A DNA stretch of 64,000 nucleotides from Pontibacter roseus DSM 17521 (lineage in GTDB: Bacteria > Bacteroidota > Bacteroidia > Cytophagales > Hymenobacteraceae). The DNA lies in the NCBI RefSeq assembly GCF_000373265.1, contig NZ_KB890761.1, positions 906,170 to 970,169 on the forward strand, given 5' to 3'. Shown in pieces: positions 46,575 through 55,703 of the stretch. The position numbers were made by a program, and so were the translations under genes. Position 1 is the first letter of the stretch; every line of letters starts with the position of its first letter. The notes below the pieces were generated by a model. It made no database searches and had not been told where the DNA came from. It worked only from the letters and a program-made list of their open reading frames with translations.

Positions 46575-46738
46575 CACCTAAATTAGAAGAGCAACCGGCA
46601 AGCGATTGCCAAAGTTTGCAAACTGGATTCGCTGCTGAGTGATGAGTCAGAATGAAGTAACCGGCTTCTGTGCAAGAACTGTATAGTGGCAGCCGCGCAA
46701 AACCAAAGAACGAAGCAGTTGTAGTTTCCCATAGAATC

Positions 46739-46766
46739 AAAAACCTATCCTAGCGATAGGTTTTTC
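46739..46766 (+). terminator. Hairpin with T-run
   Basis: AAAAACCTATC (46739-46749), loop CTAGC, GATAGGTTTTT. It is about 165 bases after tRNA-Val and could end its transcript. Confidence 0.7.
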
Positions 46767-46982
46767 TTTTTACAGAAGCTGGCCGTTTATCCTGCTGTAA
46801 AGGGATGTTCTCGTATCCGAAAGCGTACCAGGAGGCGTCTCCACGGTGGTGGCCTCAATGCGTAACAGGACGATTTCAAAGGGGCGGGTGCCGCGGGAAC
46901 TGAATCGAAAGGCAGAGTGAACGGTTGTCGATTTTTGTTCAGGCAGGCTGCCAGATGCCGCAATCACCTTTTGTAGGAAACA

Positions 46983-47011
46983 AAAAGAGCTTCCGTTGGG
47001 AAGCCCTTTTA
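46983..47011 (-). terminator. Terminator of the transporter remnant
   Basis: On the minus strand AAAAGGGCTTCC-CAAC-GGAAGCTCTTTT (one mismatch), just after the transporter stop at 47026. Confidence 0.75.
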
Positions 47012-47025
47012 CACGAATCCATAAA

Positions 47026-47826
47026 TCAGAGTTCTATGGGCTTCATTTTTGGCACCAGCAGCTGCATAATAGCCCAGGCAAGCAAATAGGCGCCTCCGCA
47101 GATGAAGAACATGATGTAGTAGGCGATTTCTATCTGACCGATGCTTTCATAATAGACGAACATCTGTTTCTGCACTAAGGCTGAGAGCATGATGCCTCCC
47201 AAGCCGCCAGCCATGCCGCCTATACCTGTAATGGTGGCCACCGCCCTCTTGGGGAACATATCCGATACGGTAGTGAAAATATTGGCACTCCAGGCTTGGT
47301 GCGCAGAAGCTGCAACCCCGATAATGAAGACCGCCAGCCACATATCAACCTGACCCAGCTGCTGGGCAAAAACGATTGGCAACACCAGCAAAGCATATAG
47401 GAGCATCGACGTTTTGCGCGCCTTGAAAACGCTCATGCCGTTTCTGATGAAATTGAGCGGTAACCAGCCGCCGCCTATACTTCCAATGGTAGACATGGTG
47501 TATACTAGGGCCACCGGCAAAGCAATATCAGTGCCTTCTAGGCCATACTGTTTGTTGAGAAAGTCAGGCAACCAGAACAGGTAAAACCACCATACAGGGT
47601 CTGTCAAAAACTTGCCCAGTACGAAGGCCCAAGTCTGCCTGAATCCCAGTAGTTTCATCCAGGATATTTTAGATTCGGTCTCTTCTGCCACTGCCGCCGT
47701 GTCCTCCACGTCACTGTGGATGTAGTCAAACTCCGCTTTTGTCAGCTTGGCGTGGCGGGCGGGTACTTCATATAGAAGGAACCAGAAGATGAGCCACACA
47801 AAACCAACGGCGCCAGTGATTATAGC
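47026..47826 (-). pseudogene. 5'-truncated ExuT-like hexuronate MFS transporter
   Basis: Family-like sequence runs from the stop at 47026 up to about 47826 (AIITGAVGFVWLIFWFLLYEVP), and upstream of that the frame meets a TAA within three codons with no resemblance to a transporter. About 266 residues remain: the end of TM6, the central loop 'ARHAKLTKAEFDYIHSD' and TM7-12, against about 430 in intact ACS-family hexuronate transporters. The N-terminal half is absent from the window. The break sits exactly where base composition drops to the AT-rich defence operon, so it probably marks an insertion or deletion junction. Not functional as it stands. Confidence 0.85.
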
Positions 47827-47928
47827 ACTTTGTTATCCAGATTTCTTTTATCCTTATGACTATTTGTTATAGGAGAAGGAGCATGGGTGGCATGCTGTTT
47901 TAAAATAGGCAGATTTAAATAACAAAAC

Positions 47929-49272
47929 TTACGCTTTATCAATTATAGATTTTATCCTTGTATCAATCTTGCTTAATTGAGTTTCACCTTCTGTTTGATT
48001 CTTTAAATAATTCATGAAGAGTTTATTTGGTGAGATACTTATGTTCCAAATCCTCTTATCAGGAAAGAGGGCAAGAGTTGTAAAACCAAAGATGCTAAAG
48101 AAAGCTTCCTGTAGTTTAGGGAAGAGAAAGCAGTTGTGTATTTGATCAAATTTCTCCTTACTGAACGCTATTTCATATAAAAACTGCTTACTTATATCAC
48201 CAATTCCAGGATTTCCGTCTAAAGTAATTTTAAGTTCTGTATTAAAATTAATTATGTAATATTTTGCATCAAATATGAAGAAGTGAGATTCGTTTATCGA
48301 AATTATATCTGGGATAAGCGTAGATTTTTTAATGCTGTTCCCTAACAGGTCATGCCAGATTGGTAATGGAATGCTATCTAGATAATTGGATAGCTTATTA
48401 TTGAAAACAGTACTGCATGCTTTTTCCCAAATTATGTGGAAATAACCAGTACCATAAAGCTGTAAGCCTTGTTCTTGATAGAGAAAGCTAGCAGAAATAA
48501 GAGCTATGAGTTTCTTTAATAAGCTAATTCTACGGTCTGTATAAACTTGTGATAACTCCTTTCTTAATACACTAATTAAGTATTCAATCTGTCCTAAGTC
48601 AAGTATGTCCTTTACGTGATCTTCGTCAAATGAGAAATGATAATCTAGTATTTTACCGTATCTCGAAATACTTGAAAAAATAGCCCATTTATGAATCTCT
48701 GTTATCAAATAATATTGCTCGTTGACATGGCTTGTGGAATATGTGTCTATGTATACTGGGAAACCCCTTGAGAATATAGGATTCAAGCTGTCAACTGTTA
48801 AGTCCCAGTTTACTTCACCCTCTTGACTAATGCCTACTGTTTCTATTTCTTTTTGATAGAAACCATGCTCTAGGTAATCGCGAATTATGGTATCTGCTAA
48901 GACTAACTCTGATGAAGAGGAATCTTGATTTGAATTTATGTTATAAAAGTCAGGAGTCACCTTATCAGTTTTCCCTGCCCTTTTTAGTACTTTAATTATT
49001 AGGGCAATCTCATTAAGATTTAATTCGTTTGGTTTGTCCTTTAAAATGCTGGTGCAGAAATACTTAGGTAAGACACAGATAACATTGTTCTTATATGATA
49101 TAACGCCCACGAAATGGAAAGATATATCACCTGAACTTTTGCTTCTCTTTAAATAGCGTTCTTCCAGCAACTGTTCATACCACAACTGATTGCCATCAAA
49201 ACACTTTAAGAAAATCTCTTTCGGATGATATTCATGTTCTACAAAAAAGGTGTAGTTATCAAATTGATGCAT
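47929..49272 (-). CDS. LlaJI-family restriction endonuclease subunit (McrC-like)
   Basis: 447 residues. The C-terminal half contains the nuclease core: 'LIPDIISINESHFFIFDAKYYI', with the PD-(D/E)XK residues P321-D322 and D335-A-K337, preceded by 'GTGYFHIIWEKACSTVFNN', the helix common to McrC/LlaJI proteins. The N-terminal about 150 residues probably contact the AAA+ motor. PF09563 (LlaJI) is the expected match. In LlaJI and McrBC systems this subunit cuts DNA when driven by the McrB-like NTPase, whose gene ends 41 bases upstream. It is last in the nine-gene operon. Confidence 0.85.
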   Translation of the reverse strand: MHQFDNYTFFVEHEYHPKEIFLKCFDGNQLWYEQLLEERYLKRSKSSGDISFHFVGVISYKNNVICVLPKYFCTSILKDKPNELNLNEIALIIKVLKRAGKTDKVTPDFYNINSNQDSSSSELVLADTIIRDYLEHGFYQKEIETVGISQEGEVNWDLTVDSLNPIFSRGFPVYIDTYSTSHVNEQYYLITEIHKWAIFSSISRYGKILDYHFSFDEDHVKDILDLGQIEYLISVLRKELSQVYTDRRISLLKKLIALISASFLYQEQGLQLYGTGYFHIIWEKACSTVFNNKLSNYLDSIPLPIWHDLLGNSIKKSTLIPDIISINESHFFIFDAKYYIINFNTELKITLDGNPGIGDISKQFLYEIAFSKEKFDQIHNCFLFPKLQEAFFSIFGFTTLALFPDKRIWNISISPNKLFMNYLKNQTEGETQLSKIDTRIKSIIDKA

Positions 49273-49313
49273 CAGGAATAAGGTTCCTAAATTATTGTAG
49301 TATAAATAGTAGC

Positions 49314-50948
49314 TTATTGGGGCTTTGGTGCTTCAGCGTCATGATTAATGCTACTGCTAGCTTCCTCAGTAGGCTCTGCTGTAGCTTCTTCGGTAGGCTC
49401 TGTTAGATGTTTAGGAAAATCAAAATCACCTATAAAGACATCACCATTAGCATAATCATTAATAATGTCGGAAAACGACTTACTATTAAATAAAGATTCA
49501 GGGTTATGCCTTAACACATCATCTCTCAAATAAAGCAGTAGCTTATTTTTTATTACATCTGAATCTTGGCGCTCCCGACTATTCAAGAAAAATGGCCCAA
49601 CCAGTTTATCTTCAGCAATTCCCAATCCTTTGAGCTTATTATTAAGCTTTTCTCTAAAGACATTCCAACCGTACCTTTTACCTTGAAAAGATATGACATC
49701 TTCTTTCTCAAGTATATCGTTTTGCTTGGCATTTAAAGGTAAGAATTCAAATGACCATCTCCTTTTAAAGGCGGAGTCTAATGGCATCACACCTTGATCC
49801 GCGCTATTCATAGTTGCCCAAATAAAGAAGTTAGCTGGTAGCTTTATATTATTGCCATCAATCCCTTTACTATATAAATAGTTGGTTACATCTCTATTAA
49901 ATGATATCTCATACTCACTTTCACCCTCATTACTTCTGTCCAGTAACTGAAAAACATCACCAAAGACCGCAGCAACATTTGCTCTATTGATTTCCTCAAT
50001 AATAAGTAAGTAATCATTGGCTGGATTCAGTATAGCTCTAATTAACAAGTCTATAAATGGTCCAGGAGAGAATGAGTAATCTATGAGCGGCTCTTTATCA
50101 TGTGGAGTCCTAAGAGGAGTGATTCTATCGCTTTCAAATAATTTAATTCCATCATTTGAGGCAACCTTGTAAATTGGAACAGGCTTATAAGATCCAATAA
50201 ATTGTTGATAGGAGTAATTAGGGTAAAACGTTACTCTTGTAGTGTTTTCCGGTTTGAAGCCATTGGTAGATGCTTGAGATTTTAACTCAAAGCTTTTACC
50301 AGTTCCAGGTGCACCGTATATAATCTTGTTTCTCGGAACTTCTTGATTAATACTAGCAATGGTAGGGGGAATAGTTGCCGGTTCGAGATTTCCTTCATGT
50401 AGGCTTTTTGCATTTTGAATATAATAATGTATTAGTTCGGGCTTGAATGCAAAGACTTTTTTTCCGTCTCTAAATCTTTTAGAGAAGTCATATATAAAAC
50501 CCTGCGAAAGGGTTTCTACATCTATATTATAATTATATGCATTAACTCCTTTATTAGGCCCCCACTCAAATGCTCCCCATGCACATATCAAAAATTTGCT
50601 TGTATCAGTAGGATCAACATATATGCCTAAAGCCAATGTCCTTTCTGTTTCAGATTGAGGTGCATCAAACCCCCTCATATCAACATTTGCTCCCATCTGA
50701 TGCTGCTTTTCAATTTCAGACCTACCAGATCGCCATTTTACAGGCTTTAAATAAACATGCAATGTATATTCTTTGCCTTCTTTTGGGTGTTTGAGGGTGT
50801 AACAGAAATAACCACTGTTCCCAGTGTGCTTCCTTAAGCAAGTCCAATTGTTGCTCTTTAATGAATTTTCAAAATAGGTATCTGGATTTGTAAAATTGTA
50901 ATCATTACCTATGACTATTTCACCTGTATGTTTTGCGATTTTCGGCAA
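49314..50948 (-). CDS. McrB-like AAA+ NTPase of the restriction complex
   Basis: 544 residues. The N-terminal about 170 are a putative DNA-recognition domain ('NWTCLRKHTGNSGYFCYTL', 'MGANVDMRGFD'). The AAA+ part follows: Walker A GAPGTGKS at 212-219, 'NYSYQQFIGSYKP', Walker B 'LLIIEEINRANVAAVFGDVFQLLDR' (314-338), sensor 'WATMNSADQGVMPLDSAFKRRW'. This matches R1 of LlaJI and YdiS of BsuMI, which translocate DNA with NTP. The C-terminus is a low-complexity acidic tail with a repeated EPTEEA unit. It lies between the DUF4420 nuclease gene (29-base gap) and the LlaJI gene. Confidence 0.87.
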   Translation of the reverse strand: MPKIAKHTGEIVIGNDYNFTNPDTYFENSLKSNNWTCLRKHTGNSGYFCYTLKHPKEGKEYTLHVYLKPVKWRSGRSEIEKQHQMGANVDMRGFDAPQSETERTLALGIYVDPTDTSKFLICAWGAFEWGPNKGVNAYNYNIDVETLSQGFIYDFSKRFRDGKKVFAFKPELIHYYIQNAKSLHEGNLEPATIPPTIASINQEVPRNKIIYGAPGTGKSFELKSQASTNGFKPENTTRVTFYPNYSYQQFIGSYKPVPIYKVASNDGIKLFESDRITPLRTPHDKEPLIDYSFSPGPFIDLLIRAILNPANDYLLIIEEINRANVAAVFGDVFQLLDRSNEGESEYEISFNRDVTNYLYSKGIDGNNIKLPANFFIWATMNSADQGVMPLDSAFKRRWSFEFLPLNAKQNDILEKEDVISFQGKRYGWNVFREKLNNKLKGLGIAEDKLVGPFFLNSRERQDSDVIKNKLLLYLRDDVLRHNPESLFNSKSFSDIINDYANGDVFIGDFDFPKHLTEPTEEATAEPTEEASSSINHDAEAPKPQ

Positions 50949-50977
50949 AGCTTTATTCTTAAAGTTTATGATTAGAA

Positions 50978-51967
50978 TTAAATGAGTACTCCTGTTAAGG
51001 AACTATCCTCTTTTATAGCTATAAAATCTACTTCGTACTTTAAGTGAGCAATATTAGGAGGTATATGCTCTAGTTCAATCCGCGGTACATCCAACAAGTT
51101 ATAAAAGGTTAATGAGCCAAGTGCGTAGTCTAGATTGTACCGAATATTGTCTAACTCAGTGATGGATTCCCCAAGTACATCAAATACTATATCATTCAAC
51201 TTCAATCTTGCATCTAAAGTGATGCCATCATCTTCTATGCTGTGTATCAGGTCTAATATAGAAAGGCCTTCATCACTTTGCAACAGTATCAAAGACGCTA
51301 CATAAATTGAAATGCTGCCCGCATGATTGTGCAATTGGGCATTTGAAAAGGTGTGTTTTCTTTCATTCGTTGCACTTGATTTTACTTCTACGAGAAATGA
51401 ATTAAAGTTAAAGTCAAAGCTATCATTAGGGTTAGCATGCCAAGCATATATAGCCTGCTGTTTATTGATAGTAGCGCTTATAAGTACGAGTTCTGCAAAG
51501 AGCCCCTGAATAGCTTTTCTAGCAGTTCTATTTGCCTTATCAAACATTTTCAAAAGTTTCTCAACCTCCACTTGGACATCCTCTAGTACAGGCAGTGGTG
51601 ATAAATTTTGCATAATCAACTTGCAAATTCCAAGGAAATACTCCTGAAAATGCTGATTTAGGGATTTTAATCTAAGTACTGTAAAATGTGTTTTAGATGC
51701 AGCATGTTCTTTTGTAGATATGAGGCATAGTTGATTATAGGCAACCTCTATTAGTTCAAGCTTTACAGAATGTAGTTTTATGGAAGTTTTGTTGGCAGAA
51801 CTAATTAACACAAGCACTTCCCCATGCTCATTTATCGCTATTTTATGATGCGTAAATCCAGGAAAAGCTTCAGCAAAAGTTCCTTGTCCAGGGGCAGGTA
51901 AAGTAGACCTTAGCCTGTCCAGGGTTCTCAATAACTCGCTATTCCTCATCTTGTCCAACAAACTCAA
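50978..51967 (-). CDS. PD-(D/E)XK nuclease of DUF4420 family
   Basis: 329 residues. A nuclease core is visible: 'KAIQGLFAELVLIS' (Glu 159), 'DSFDFNFNSFLVEVKSS' (Asp 185 and E194-V-K196) and a following 'TFSNAQL' helix with Gln, i.e. the E-D-ExK-Q order of PD-(D/E)XK folds. DUF4420 (PF14390) proteins are typically found beside Z1 genes. The start overlaps the Z1 gene by 29 bases (or 11 with the internal ATG at 51949), so the two are coupled. It is a second candidate DNA-cutting subunit beside the LlaJI protein. Confidence 0.85.
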   Translation of the reverse strand: MSLLDKMRNSELLRTLDRLRSTLPAPGQGTFAEAFPGFTHHKIAINEHGEVLVLISSANKTSIKLHSVKLELIEVAYNQLCLISTKEHAASKTHFTVLRLKSLNQHFQEYFLGICKLIMQNLSPLPVLEDVQVEVEKLLKMFDKANRTARKAIQGLFAELVLISATINKQQAIYAWHANPNDSFDFNFNSFLVEVKSSATNERKHTFSNAQLHNHAGSISIYVASLILLQSDEGLSILDLIHSIEDDGITLDARLKLNDIVFDVLGESITELDNIRYNLDYALGSLTFYNLLDVPRIELEHIPPNIAHLKYEVDFIAIKEDSSLTGVLI

Positions 51968-54140
51968 GTGCTAAGTGTTCTGGATAGAAAAGCCCCAATG
52001 TGTAGATAGTTTTGTTATGATGATTAGAGCCTAAGTGTTTAAGTTTTACTAAATGAAGTTGTAAAGTTATCTCATCTCCAGCCTTGATTTCTTTATCTCC
52101 AGGGTATACAGCACTTCCTCGAGTGTCTTTCCCTGACCAGATATTATTAATCATTAGCACACCACTATTATCAAGTAATTTTCTTTCTCTGCCTGTCTTG
52201 TTATTATAGGCCATTTGAACTACTGAGCACTGTGTTATACCGTTATCCAACCAATAAGTCAAATATTGAATGGTAGCTGATTTCCTTAAGATGTCTGCAA
52301 CATTAGTAAGCTTAAAGTCGGAGATGAATTGGATGAGTTCTACCAGTGGTACCTTTGCTATTCGGTGTGTTCGGTCTTCTGTATCTGAAGAATACTCAAC
52401 CTCTTCTTTGAAACTGTAAAATTCACACTCTAGCTGTTCAATGAAAGAATTCACATAATCTTTATTAACTCCTGCATGCCCAATAGCGTTAAACTGTCTC
52501 CAGCCTTTCATCTTATTCCGTACCAACGATTTGGAAAGAACATTATTCCGAGTAGGATTCATAGATCCATCTAAAATCATTTGACGAGAGAATTCTTGTA
52601 AAGATTGCTTTGAAAGAATCTTTCTAAGTGCCTCTTCATGTTCAATGTACTGCTCATATTCAATTTTAGAGTTCTCTGGTAGGAAAACTTTGCATGTGTT
52701 AAGATACTTTTTTTTGTAGCCAAAGAAGCGACAACGCTGCTGTATAGTATCTGCATTTGATTTTCCAATACTGTACCTTGGCATATAGGTAACCATCAAA
52801 TTTTCCACTGTAAAGCCTCTGTTTAGCTTATCAGCACCTATAAGGATATGTGAACTACTGTTACTCCAATGTATACTATTATTGTTTTCTATTACTAACT
52901 CGATATTTGTGTCCTTCAAAACTTCAATCACTTCCTCCATCAACTCTTCAAAAACGATATGAGAAAATGCTGGATTCCGACTAAATTCTGCAAAGTCTTG
53001 TCTGAAAGAGAATAGGAGTTCAACCTTCATCGGATCATTGCCTGGCTGTGAAAATGCTGCGATCCAACTTTCTAATATACTTTCTATCCAAGAGTTAAAC
53101 TTTCTACTCGCATCCTTCTCCCTATCTGCGTGAACCATCATGCTAACAAAGTTCTTCTTGCAAAGAAGCCTAACTTGTATTGCTGCCCCGATAAAGTAAC
53201 ACCTTAAAGCCTTTAAAAGGCTCTCAGGAGGGTCTATTAGGTTATTGTGCTTAAAATGGAAGACCTCTTCTTCCGGAATGATGCAAACAGCGTCTCGCGA
53301 CTCTTTAAAGAACGCTTTTCCACCAGTATACTGCTTTCCAGGCGTAAGAATAACATGAAAGTCTGGGGACATCAGGTCCATCATGCTGATGAGCAAAGGA
53401 GCTTGAGGAGTAGCCGTATACTGAACATAGGAATGATTTATCAAAGCGGCTCTTAGTCTGCTGATGCTTGAGTAAGTCTTACTATATTCATCCTCTTCCC
53501 AATCATCTGACTTGCTGTTTTTCCACGCCATTGTGTTGAGGCTTGCTTGGTCTGCCTCATCATCTATGATTAATACAGCGTTATGTTCTAAAGCTGCCTT
53601 CACTTCAGAGGATTCTAATGCCGTCCATACGTTATCAATCCTTTTATAATGCTTTAAAAGTGTTATGATAATAAGCGGCTTGTCCTTCAGCGTAAGAGCT
53701 CTTGCAATTGTCCGATGGTCCCCTTTAGCTATATCGGGATTTGAGAAAATTTTATAGGCACGGTTGTTCTCTCCCTCTACTAAAAGGTCTTTCTTTAATC
53801 TATCTGTAGTTTGGTCTAACAAATTGTTGCCGCTACCCGCTAACACTGCTACAATCCTATAGCCATTATCCTTAGCAAGTGCGGTCAGTGTTGTAAATGA
53901 TAGAGTCTTACCACTTTGCACATATCCTATCGCAAGTCCTGTGGATGCACAGCTACCACCATTCGGATTAGCACATTTTTCTAATAGTTTAGCCGCCTCA
54001 CTTAGTACAGTTTGCCTCTCATCCTCATCTAAGTTTTGCTGCCTTTTTGCCAACTCGCGTGCCTGTTGTCCTATAGATACTTCCCATATATGGTCAGCAC
54101 CTTTTTTTTCAACGGCACCTAATATTTTTATTTCTTCCAT
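51939..54140 (-). CDS. Z1-domain helicase-like ATPase
   Basis: 733 residues. Walker A 'GYVQSGKT' at 72-79 is the characteristic Z1-type P-loop. Walker B 'VLIIDDEADQASLN' is near 190. The Z1 domain (PF10593) lies near 400-620, with 'ILIGADKLNRGFTVENLMVTYMPR' and 'DTIQQRCRFFGYK', equivalent to helicase motifs V and VI. It is predicted to translocate or remodel DNA with ATP. Z1 proteins occur in operons with MORC ATPases, DUF4420 nucleases and cytosine methylases. It starts three bases after the MORC gene. Confidence 0.9.
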   Translation of the reverse strand: MEEIKILGAVEKKGADHIWEVSIGQQARELAKRQQNLDEDERQTVLSEAAKLLEKCANPNGGSCASTGLAIGYVQSGKTLSFTTLTALAKDNGYRIVAVLAGSGNNLLDQTTDRLKKDLLVEGENNRAYKIFSNPDIAKGDHRTIARALTLKDKPLIIITLLKHYKRIDNVWTALESSEVKAALEHNAVLIIDDEADQASLNTMAWKNSKSDDWEEDEYSKTYSSISRLRAALINHSYVQYTATPQAPLLISMMDLMSPDFHVILTPGKQYTGGKAFFKESRDAVCIIPEEEVFHFKHNNLIDPPESLLKALRCYFIGAAIQVRLLCKKNFVSMMVHADREKDASRKFNSWIESILESWIAAFSQPGNDPMKVELLFSFRQDFAEFSRNPAFSHIVFEELMEEVIEVLKDTNIELVIENNNSIHWSNSSSHILIGADKLNRGFTVENLMVTYMPRYSIGKSNADTIQQRCRFFGYKKKYLNTCKVFLPENSKIEYEQYIEHEEALRKILSKQSLQEFSRQMILDGSMNPTRNNVLSKSLVRNKMKGWRQFNAIGHAGVNKDYVNSFIEQLECEFYSFKEEVEYSSDTEDRTHRIAKVPLVELIQFISDFKLTNVADILRKSATIQYLTYWLDNGITQCSVVQMAYNNKTGRERKLLDNSGVLMINNIWSGKDTRGSAVYPGDKEIKAGDEITLQLHLVKLKHLGSNHHNKTIYTLGLFYPEHLALEFVGQDEE

Positions 54141-54143
54141 TTA

Positions 54144-55703
54144 CTAGTTGGTCAATAGTTTATTCATATTAAGACGAATGTTTCCTCCAAATTTTGTACC
54201 TTGTGATAATGAAATCACCTCAGAAATAATAAGCGCTTTTAGAAGTGCAATGATAGGTTCAAAAGAATCAGGGTTTAGAAATATATTGTGCTCTCCAAAG
54301 AAAGTATGATCCAAGTTTATAGTAGCATGTATTATAATTGAGTTGGAATTTGAGTCTTCACTGTAAGTAAGTTCATACAGGTTTATAATTGCTGGATTTT
54401 GAACAACATGCAAGTTTAAAACATAATCCCTTCCGTCCTTTTCGAACTCTTCCGTTACAGTTCCTACAAAAGATTGGAGCACGTTTGAGACTTCCGCAGT
54501 AGCAATCTTCTCTTCAGTTTCAGCTTCTAAGGAATTAACGTTTTCCTGCAATTTTATTCTAGCCTCTCTTTGCTTTGATTTAGATTTTAATTTCTCAGTA
54601 ACTTTTGCTACAATTTTCTCTTTAGCTTCCTTATTGAGAGTAACTTTCCTATACTTATCCCCCTGCCTAAGCAAATTGTGATCTGAGAAGGCCAGTTGTT
54701 CCTTCACTAGTTCTAGTATTGCTTCTAATTCCTCTACTTGTCGAAAGCTACCCTTATCAAAAGAAACTTTTAAACCTGAAATTTCAAGATCCCCGAAAAG
54801 CCTTTTATCTCTTGGAGAGCCTGCTTGTCCACTTAATATTCGTGGGTGGTATTTCTCATCGTGGCTTCCTTCTATGATCCTGCCTCTTCTAAAAAGTGAG
54901 AAGCCGCTATTGATTGCGTTCATCTCTTTCAGTAGCCCAACAAAGCCAACAACTGAGAAATCCTCTGTGACTATATTGATTTCTTCTTTCCATAATCTAG
55001 CAGGCCCATCTGGAGTATCAGCATAAGGGGCATACAGAATCTCTGGCTCTTCATATTTTAAAGGCTCTCCATTGAATGACAAGGTTAATTCTCCCGTTTT
55101 AAGAAACTTTCTGTAAATGCTCGCAAGATGGTCTTTTACCTTTGTCAGTTGTTGTTTTCGCGCAGGGGCATTGTGGCTAAGTCCGTGAAGCACTACTTCC
55201 GTATAGTGACTGTCTAGAGATACCGGCCTTAATTGTACATCCAGTACTTCCTTCTCTTCTGACATCACCTTAGCAAGATTAAACTCTACCAGCCTTTCAA
55301 CATCCTCTGAAAGGGCTGAAGACCTTACTATATATTTGTCTGCGAACCAAATAGAGGCAATCTTCATTCCCATACCGAACTCTGATAAGCCTGTATTATC
55401 AAGAGGTATGTTTGCTGGCTCAAATGCCCTAATAAAGTTTTGGTAGCTTATACCGCCTGCGTTATCTCGTATGGTTATAGAATCTTCCTCTAAACTGACT
55501 CTTATGGAAATATGAAAGGAGAAGCCTTCGCCCTCGATAGCTAGAAGTTGCTCTTTATTATCAAGGTAACTCTGTAAGGCATTATCTACGAACTCAGCTA
55601 AGGCAAACCAAGCTTTATTCTTCATGCTCCTATATACGCCATATGCACCTGGTCTAAACTTAATTGAAACCTGGTCTAGATGGTCAGCTGTCTTATTTTC
55701 CAT
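54144..55703 (-). CDS. MORC/MutL-like GHKL ATPase
   Basis: 519 residues. The GHKL fold is clear at the N-terminus: N-box 'ALAEFVDNALQSY' (N41), G1 'ITIRDNAGGISY' (D80) and G2 'LSEFGMGMKIASIW' (108-119). An S5-like second domain follows, then a Lys/Glu-rich coiled coil (about 365-415, 'KLKSKSKQREARIKLQENVNSLEAE') and a C-terminal domain. The bacterial MORC-type ATPases in restriction systems (described by Iyer, Abhiman and Aravind) have this layout and probably clamp DNA on ATP binding. The start overlaps the upstream unknown gene by 11 bases. Confidence 0.9.
   Translation of the reverse strand: MENKTADHLDQVSIKFRPGAYGVYRSMKNKAWFALAEFVDNALQSYLDNKEQLLAIEGEGFSFHISIRVSLEEDSITIRDNAGGISYQNFIRAFEPANIPLDNTGLSEFGMGMKIASIWFADKYIVRSSALSEDVERLVEFNLAKVMSEEKEVLDVQLRPVSLDSHYTEVVLHGLSHNAPARKQQLTKVKDHLASIYRKFLKTGELTLSFNGEPLKYEEPEILYAPYADTPDGPARLWKEEINIVTEDFSVVGFVGLLKEMNAINSGFSLFRRGRIIEGSHDEKYHPRILSGQAGSPRDKRLFGDLEISGLKVSFDKGSFRQVEELEAILELVKEQLAFSDHNLLRQGDKYRKVTLNKEAKEKIVAKVTEKLKSKSKQREARIKLQENVNSLEAETEEKIATAEVSNVLQSFVGTVTEEFEKDGRDYVLNLHVVQNPAIINLYELTYSEDSNSNSIIIHATINLDHTFFGEHNIFLNPDSFEPIIALLKALIISEVISLSQGTKFGGNIRLNMNKLLTN

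Larger units (their letters stand above)
46575..47025. other. 451-bp gap with two hairpins
   Basis: After the tRNA there is about 160 bp with no recognisable content, then a terminator-like hairpin (46739-46765) and a second hairpin (46983-47011) that ends the transporter remnant. A 65-codon minus-strand frame at 46770-46967 lies past that second terminator and is not called. Confidence 0.5.
1..47230. repeat. Dispersed genome-signature word AGGTATAG / CTATACCT
   Basis: The seven-base core AGGTATA or TATACCT occurs about 80 times by my count between 1 and 47227, roughly once per 600 bases, in both orientations, inside genes (often read as CTA-TAC-CTG, Leu-Tyr-Leu, or as GGT-ATA, Gly-Ile) and between them. 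Chance expectation for a seven-base word on both strands of 47 kb is about six. The preferred extended form is CAGGTATAGC. It is absent from several long genes such as recQ and the low-complexity gene. Confidence 0.8.

Noticed and set aside
46770..46967. 65-codon minus-strand frame between two hairpins
   Set aside because: It begins with GTG after the transporter's terminator, has no upstream signal and no recognisable domain; at best a remnant.
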